A stretch of DNA of 64,000 nucleotides from Lolium rigidum (Eukaryota; Streptophyta; Magnoliopsida; Poales; Poaceae): positions 249,566,510-249,630,509 of the forward strand of contig NC_061512.1 of NCBI RefSeq assembly GCF_022539505.1. Reading direction: 5' to 3'. Positions 57,891 through 64,000 of this stretch are shown one piece after another. Below the pieces are notes generated by a model. That model searched no databases and was not told the origin of the DNA. It was given only the letters and a program-made list of their open reading frames with translations. The translations under genes and the position numbers were made by a program. The stretch's first letter is position 1. Each line of letters begins with the position of its first letter.

Positions 57891-58857
57891 CTCGCACTTG
57901 GGGCCTCTACAGATCTGAGCCATTGATCTTAGAATATGTGGCTGTAACTTAAGTAGCTCTTTACCTAAACTACCCTTGACTTGAATCTGGCCTATATGTG
58001 CCCCCGTATCCCCAATTGCTAGGGTTAGACAAGATTTAGCTTAGAATAGATTTTGAGCTTTGTCTCCCTAGGGTATCATCCCTCTGTAATCAAGGCCACC
58101 CTTGTTGTTGATTGGATTTGTGAGTGAGATTCTAGTGTGTGCACTCTCTCTCCCTCACCGATCTCCGTCTCCAACACCGGTCTCTCACCTCGGAATTCTA
58201 CCGCGGTCTCTTCCGTGGGTGATTCTATTGGCGTGGTCCATCGAGCCACGGGGGTAAGTATCGATTGTATCGGGTTGGTGTGCGTGCGTGTGTCCTCGTG
58301 TTCTTCGCGTTCGTCGTGTTCTTCGTTTCCCCTCTTTTCCCCTTTTGGTTTTGGGTCGAATTCGCAAGATTGGGCCACAATCTAGGTCTTAGACCACATC
58401 ATATGGTATCAGCAGCTCAAGGTTACCGCGAATTTGACCCCCACCCACCCAATTTCATCTCTGAAAAATTTCCCAAAAAATCCCCAAAAAATAGCCCTAA
58501 TTTGCCTTTTGATGGACCTGCGATTTGGTTGCGTTTTGAGTGGTTTTGGTCCATGGATTTGGTGTCTCTAGTGTTGATCTACTAATTCCCCCACTTTCTA
58601 TCCACAAATTCCTTCGATTTTCGAGTTTTGGGTCAATTGGATTTGGATTTGGGGAAGAACAGGAGAGAGAAAGAGGTGTGCACGTGAGCTCCCAGGAAGA
58701 GAAGAAGGCTGAGCGGTACCTCCGGGTGGAGGCTCCACCCGTGCACGAGCGGTACCTCCGGGTGGAGGCTCCACCCTCCACTACCGCTCCTCCTCCACAA
58801 GGCCGGCCACCACCACCAATTCCACCCCACCACCGCCGACCACCACCACTCCTCTCC

Positions 58858-58995
58858 ACCACCGGCAAGCACCGCCACCCCCCTTAATCACCGGCAAGCA
58901 CCGCCACCCCCCTTAATCATCGGCAAACACCACCGCCCCCCTAAATCACCGGCAAGCACCGCCACCCTCCCAAACCATCGGGAAACACCACCGCG
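58858..58995. repeat. Minisatellite of about 29 bp, four to five copies
   Basis: Units of the form ATCACCGGCAAGCACCGCCA followed by CCCCCCTTA, progressively diverged. They lie in the internal region of the LTR element. Confidence 0.8.
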
Positions 58996-59695
58996 GAACC
59001 ACCACCACCACCGCCGCCACCGCAAGCTCACCGATACCGCCATCGGCATACCACCGGCAAACACCGCCGCTGCCCCACCACCACCACCGCCGCCGCAAGC
59101 TCACCGATATCACCCCCGGCATACCACCGCCATCGACGCCAAGCTACTTTGACCCGACTTTTCTCCTAACTTGTGTTTGCTTGTTCCGGTTTGAGTGCCT
59201 TGTTTGTGAAACTAACCCGCAGCTCCGAAGCAACGACGACATCCTCGGCACCCCGAACTTGCAACCGTACTCTTGACACCACCGCCATCATTGCAAGTTG
59301 TGTGTTCCGACACCGCCTAACATTTTCATCTACGTATAACTTGCTCCCCACCTTGTAACCCCTCTTCTTTTGCGATCTATCCTATCGAGCATTGCTTATT
59401 GAGTGTTGCGAGACATTGCACGTGACCCCGATTGTGAGGTGTGTGTGTAGTGTGGAGTCAAGCTTCTAAGCAAACCTCGAGTGGCAAAATAGCAAAAGCA
59501 AGGCTAACGCTAACATAGTGCGAGAAAAAGGCCGCCAAAAACACAAAAAGAGTGCAAGTACCACAATAGAGCAAAAGTGTGCGAGTGCCATCATACATAC
59601 AAATACACAAAAGAGTGTAAGTGCCACCAAATACAAAAAGAGGAAAAAGCTTTTAAGCAAAAGAGAGAAAAGAGAAGAGAGGCCGTGATGTCTAC

Positions 59696-60838
59696 GGGTG
59701 CTTCTATTCTTGTAGACAGTGTTGGGCCTCCAAGAGCAGAGGTTTGTAGAACAGCAGCAAGTTTCCCTTAAGTGGATTACCCAAGGTTTATCGAACTCGG
59801 GGAGGAAGAGGTCAAAGATATCCCTCTCATGCAACCCTGCAACCACAAAGCAAGAAGTCTCTTGTGTCCCCAACACACCTAATAGGTGCACTAGTTCGGC
59901 GAAGAGATAGTGAAATACAAGTGGTATGAATGAATATGAGCAGTAGTATGGCGCCAGAAAAGTGCTTGCTGGCGTGCAGTTGATGGTAGTAATATTGCGG
60001 GAAGTAAACATGCAGTAGTAACGCAGCAGTAGTAACGCAGTAAAATAGTAACAAGCAGCGATAGCAGTATTTAGGAACAAGGCCTATGGATTAGACTTTC
60101 ACTAGTGGACACTCTCAACATTGATCACATAACAGAATAGATAAATGCATACTCTACACTCTCTTGTTGGATGATGAACACATTGCGTAGGATTACACGA
60201 ACCCTCAATGCCGGAGTTAACAAGCTCCACAATTCAATGTTCATATTTAAATAACCTTAGAGTGCATGAAAGATCGAAACGACTAAACCAAGTACTAACA
60301 TAGCATGCACACTGTCACCTTCATGCTTATGTAGGAGGAATAATACACATCAATACTATCATAGCAATAGTTAACTTCGCAATCTACAAGAGATCATGAT
60401 CATAGCATAAACCAAGTACTAACACGGATGCACACACTGTCACCATTACATCGTGCAGGAGGAATAAAACTACTTTAATAACATTGCTAGAGTAGCACAT
60501 AGATTAATTGTGATACAAAACATATTGCAATCATAAAGAGATATAAATAAGCACTTCACTATGCCATTCATAACAGTGAATAAGTATTCTGTGAAATATA
60601 GCCTAAGAGACCCACACGGTGCACACACTGTCACCTTTACACACGTGGGACAAGGAGTCTCCGGAGATCACATAAGTAAAACTCACTTGACTAGCACAAT
60701 GACATCTAGATTACAAGCATCATCATATGAATCTCAATCATGTAAGGCAGCTCATGAGATTATTGTATTGAAGCACATATGTTGGGGGGATGACCCCCGG
60801 TATGCCAAAGGTATGCCATACCGGATGGTCTCACCCTT
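59696..60838 (-). mobile_element. Sabrina-type Ty3/gypsy LTR fragment E, minus strand
   Basis: On the minus strand the LTR ends ...CCGTAGACATCA at 59696. It contains blocks with CTAGTGCACC and GGACACAAGAGACTT that I associate with the common grass Sabrina/Athila-type LTR. No PBS lies beyond its end, so it is a 3' or solo LTR. It is cut at about 60838 by element F, and its 5' part is outside the window. The frames at 59466-60080 are LTR sequence. Confidence 0.65.
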
Positions 60839-62357
60839 TGATGCGCGTAGATGTACACGTCCGTTGGGAACCCCAAGAGGAAGGTATGATGCGCACAGTG
60901 GCAAGTTTTCCCTCAGTATGAAACCAAGGTTTAATCGAACCAGTAGGGAGCCAAGAAGCACGTTGAAGGTTGATGGTCGCGAAATGTGATGCGGCGCAAC
61001 ACCGGGGATTCCGGCGCCAACGCGGAACCTGCACAACACAACCCAAGTACTTTGCCCCAACGAAACAGTGAGGTTGTCAATCTCACCGGCTTGCTGTAAC
61101 AAAGGATTAAACGTATCGAGTGGAAGATGTTTGCAAAGAAAACAGTAAACACAAGCATGTTGGGTGAACAAATTACAGTCGGGCAATTGACAAATAGAGA
61201 AAGGCATAACAATGCATATACATGACATGGTAAATATAGTGAGATTTAATTGGGCATTTTGACAAAGTACATAGACCGCCATCCAACTGCATCTATGCCT
61301 AAAAAGTCCACCTTCAGGTTATCATCCGAACCCCCTCCAGTATTAAGTTGCAAAGCAACAGACAATTGCATTAAGTATGGTGCGTAATGTAATCAACAAC
61401 TACATCCTTAGACATAGCATCAATGTTTTATCCCTAGTGGCAACAAGCACATCCACAACCTTAGAACTTTCTGTCACTCGTCCCGCATTCAATGGAGGCA
61501 TGAACCCACTATCGAGCATAAATACTCCCTCTTGGAGTTAAGAGTAAAAACTTGGCCAGAGCCTCTACTAGTAACGGAGAGCATGCAAGATCATAAACAA
61601 CACATGAACAATAGATTGATAATCACCATAATCATAGTACTCTCTATCCATCGGATCCCGACAAACACAACATATAGTATTACGGATAGATGATCTTGAT
61701 CATGTTAGGCAGCTCACAAGATCCAACAATGAAGCACAACAAGGAGAAGACGACCATCTAGCTACTCGCTATGGACCCATGGTCCAGGGGTGAACTACTC
61801 ACTCATCACTCCGGAGGCGACCATGGCGGTGTAGAGTCCTCCGGGAGATGAATCCCCTCTCCGGCGAGGGTGCCGGAGGCGATCTCCGAGAATCCCCCGA
61901 GATGGGATTCGCGGCGGCGGCGTCTCGATAAGGTTTTCCGTATCGTGGCTCTCGGTACTGGGGGTTTCGCGACGGAAGCTTTAAGTAGGCGGAGGGTCAA
62001 CGCGGGGGGCCACACGAGGGGCCCAGAGGCTAGGTCGGCGCGGCCAGGGCCTGGGCCGCGCCGGCCACCCCTCTGGCCGCCTCGTGGCCCCACTTCGTTA
62101 TCTCTTCGGTCTTCTGGAAGCTTCGTGCAAAAATAGGACCCTGGGCGAAAGTTTCGTCCAATTCCGAGAATATTTCTTTACTAGGATTTCTGAACCAAAA
62201 ACAGCAGAAAACAACAGAATCGGCTCTTCGGCATCTTGTTAATAGGTTAGTTCCGGAAAATGCATAAATATGACATATAATGTGCATAAAACATGTAGGT
62301 ATCATCAATAAAGTAGCATGGAACATAAGAAATTATCGATACGTTGGAGACGTATCA
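60839..62357 (-). repeat. Athila-like element F 3' LTR
   Basis: 1519 bp. On the minus strand it runs from TGATACGTCTCC (62357) to GCGCATCA (60839) and is preceded by the polypurine motif (TAAGCTTAGGGATGC). It uses the standard end, without the 88-bp extension of element B. The flanking CCCTT (60834-60838) is the presumed target duplication. Confidence 0.85.
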
Positions 62358-64000
62358 GCATCCCTAAGCTTAGTTACGCTCGTCCGAGCGAGGTAAAACG
62401 ATAACAAAGATAATTTCTGAAGTGACATGCCATCATAATCTTGATCATACTATTTGTAAACATATGTAATGAATGCAGCGATCAAAGCAAAGGTAATGAC
62501 ATGAGTAAACAACTGAATCATAAAGCAAAGACTTTTCATGAATAGTACTTCAAGACAAGCATCAATAAGTCTTGCATAAGAGTTAACTCATAAAGCAATA
62601 AATCAAAGTAAAGGTGTTGAAGCAACACATAGGAAGATTAAGTTTCAGCGGTTGCTTTCAACTTGTAACATGTATATCTCATGGATATTGTCAACATAAA
62701 GTAATATAACAAGTGCAATATGCAAGTATGTAGGAATCAATGCACAGTTCACACAAGTGTTTGCTTCTTAAGGTGGAAGGAGATAGGTAAACCGACTCAA
62801 CAATAAAAGTAAAAGAATGGTCCTTCAATGAGGAAAGCATCGATTGCTGTATTTGTGCTAGAGCTTTTATTTTGAAAACATGAAACAATTTTGTCAACGG
62901 TAGTAATAAAGCATATGAGTTATGTAAATTATATCTTACAAGTTGCAAGCCTCATGCATAGTATACTAATAGTGCCCGCACCTCGTCCTACTTAGCTTGG
63001 ACTACCGGATCTTTGCATGCCATGTTTCAACCAAGTGTCACAAAGGGGTACCTCCATGCCGCTCGTACAAAGGTCTAAGGAGAATGCTCGCATTTCGGAT
63101 TTCTCGCTTTTGATTATTCTCAACTTAGACATCCATACCGGGACAACATGGACAACGAGATAATGGACTCCTCTTAAATGCATAAGCATGTAGCAAAGTT
63201 ATTATTCTCATATGAGATTGAGGATATATGCCCAAAACTGAAACTTCCACCATGGTTCATGGCTTTAGTTAGCGGCCCAATGTTCTTCTCTAACAATTTT
63301 GCATGCTCCAACCACTAAAATGATAGATCCTTCGATACAAGACGGACATGCATAGCAACTCACATGATATTCAACAATAGTTGATGGCGTTCCCCAGAAG
63401 CATGGTTATCGCACAACAAGCAACTTAATAAAATATAAAGTGCATAAGTACATATTCAATACTACGATAGTTTTTAAGGCTATTTTGTCCCATGAGCTAT
63501 ATATTGCAAAGGCGAATGATGGAATTTTAAAGGTAGCACTCAAGCAATTTACTTTGGAATGGCGGAGAAATACCATGTAGTAGGTAGGTATGGTGGACAC
63601 AAATGGCATAGTAGTTGGCTCAAGGATTTTGGATGCATGAGAAGTATTCCCTCTCGATACAAGGTTTAGGCTAGCAAGGTTATTTGAAGCAAACTCAAGG
63701 ATGAACAAGTGCAGCAAAACTCACATAAAAGACATATTGTAAACATTATAAGACTCTACACCGTCTTCCTTGTTGTTCAAAACTCAATACTAGATATTAT
63801 CTAGACCTTAGAGAAACCAAATATGCAAATCAAATTTTAGCAAGCTCTATGTATTTCTTCATTAATGGGTGCAAAGCATATGATGCAAGAGCTTAAACAT
63901 GAGCACAACAATTGCCAAGTATCACATTATCCAAGACATTTTAGAGTTACTACATGTAGCATTTTCCAATTCCAATCATATAACAATTTAACGAAGAAGA
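62358..64000 (-). mobile_element. Athila-like element F internal non-coding region, continues outside
   Basis: The reverse complement matches in order the 3' internal regions at 21907-22885 and 35500-37164, including GGATTTCTCGCTTTTGATTA (63098) and the GGGACAACATGGACAACG stretch. No coding sequence. The element runs off the right edge. Confidence 0.8.

Larger units (their letters stand above)
57266..59695 (+). mobile_element. LTR retrotransposon 5' part (initiator-Met PBS), non-coding internal region
   Basis: The LTR is 57266-58401, 1136 bp, with complementary ends TGATGT...ACATCA. The PBS TGGTATCAGCAGCTC at 58404-58418 resembles the initiator-tRNA-Met site used by copia and some gypsy elements. 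The internal part has no gag within 1.3 kb and is interrupted at 59696 by a second LTR. The presumed target site is CCTAG (57261-57265). The superfamily is undetermined. Confidence 0.7.

Overview
This window looks like nuclear DNA from a grass of subfamily Pooideae (wheat, barley, oat and ryegrass group). The evidence is a cereal-type CBF/DREB1 gene, nested Athila-like and Tat-like Ty3/gypsy retrotransposons, and CACTA, Harbinger, Stowaway and Helitron DNA elements typical of large grass genomes. An oat/ryegrass relative is possible, but the sequence alone does not settle it. Gene density is very low. The one gene that appears intact is an intronless CBF/DREB1 transcription factor on the minus strand at 56025-56732. 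The other gene traces are an isolated FAM135-like first exon (46312), a histone H2B pseudogene (49214), a hAT transposase pseudogene (2724) and exon-like pieces inside a Helitron.

Layout: 1-1780 is AT-rich with a repeated GTACTTC motif; 1780-2440 is GC-rich without a credible gene; 2724-3315 is a hAT remnant. From 4356 a Tat-type Ty3/gypsy element begins. Its 5' LTR is split by a 2.4-kb solo LTR (5024-7419), and its gag (to 10599) has two stop codons. At 10600 an Athila-like element A enters (LTR, PBS, broken gag-protease). At about 13637 the sequence turns back on itself: 13637-16948 is an error-rich reverse complement of 9370-13532, crossing the Tat/Athila junction, and it ends at a 100-N gap. 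This looks like a fold-back artefact at a contig end.

The second contig (17049-30098) holds telomere-like repeats near both ends, a Stowaway MITE, the right end of a CACTA element with a 106-bp tandem array, and the 3' part of an Athila-like element whose LTR contains a 4.1-kb Helitron with a cleanly reconstructed insertion site. After a second 100-N gap the third contig starts with the right end of another CACTA element (137-bp array). It is followed by Athila-like element D (minus strand, 31167-44288), which contains a complete 6.8-kb element B (32007-38851, TSD ACTGT) and a 269-bp hAT MITE. D itself lies in an L1-type LINE fragment.

45048-57265 is the least retrotransposon-dense part. It holds the FAM135-like exon, the H2B pseudogene, a copia 3' fragment carrying both a Harbinger element (with an intact acidic ORF) and a 1.6-kb CACTA element, and the CBF gene. 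From 57266 another LTR element (initiator-Met PBS), a Sabrina-type LTR and Athila-like element F, which runs off the window, complete the nest.

The genes do not form a pathway. The window is mainly a record of nested insertions. The most consequential observations are the fold-back and gap structure (assembly), the Helitron, and the Athila subfamily whose LTR has absorbed a primer-binding site.
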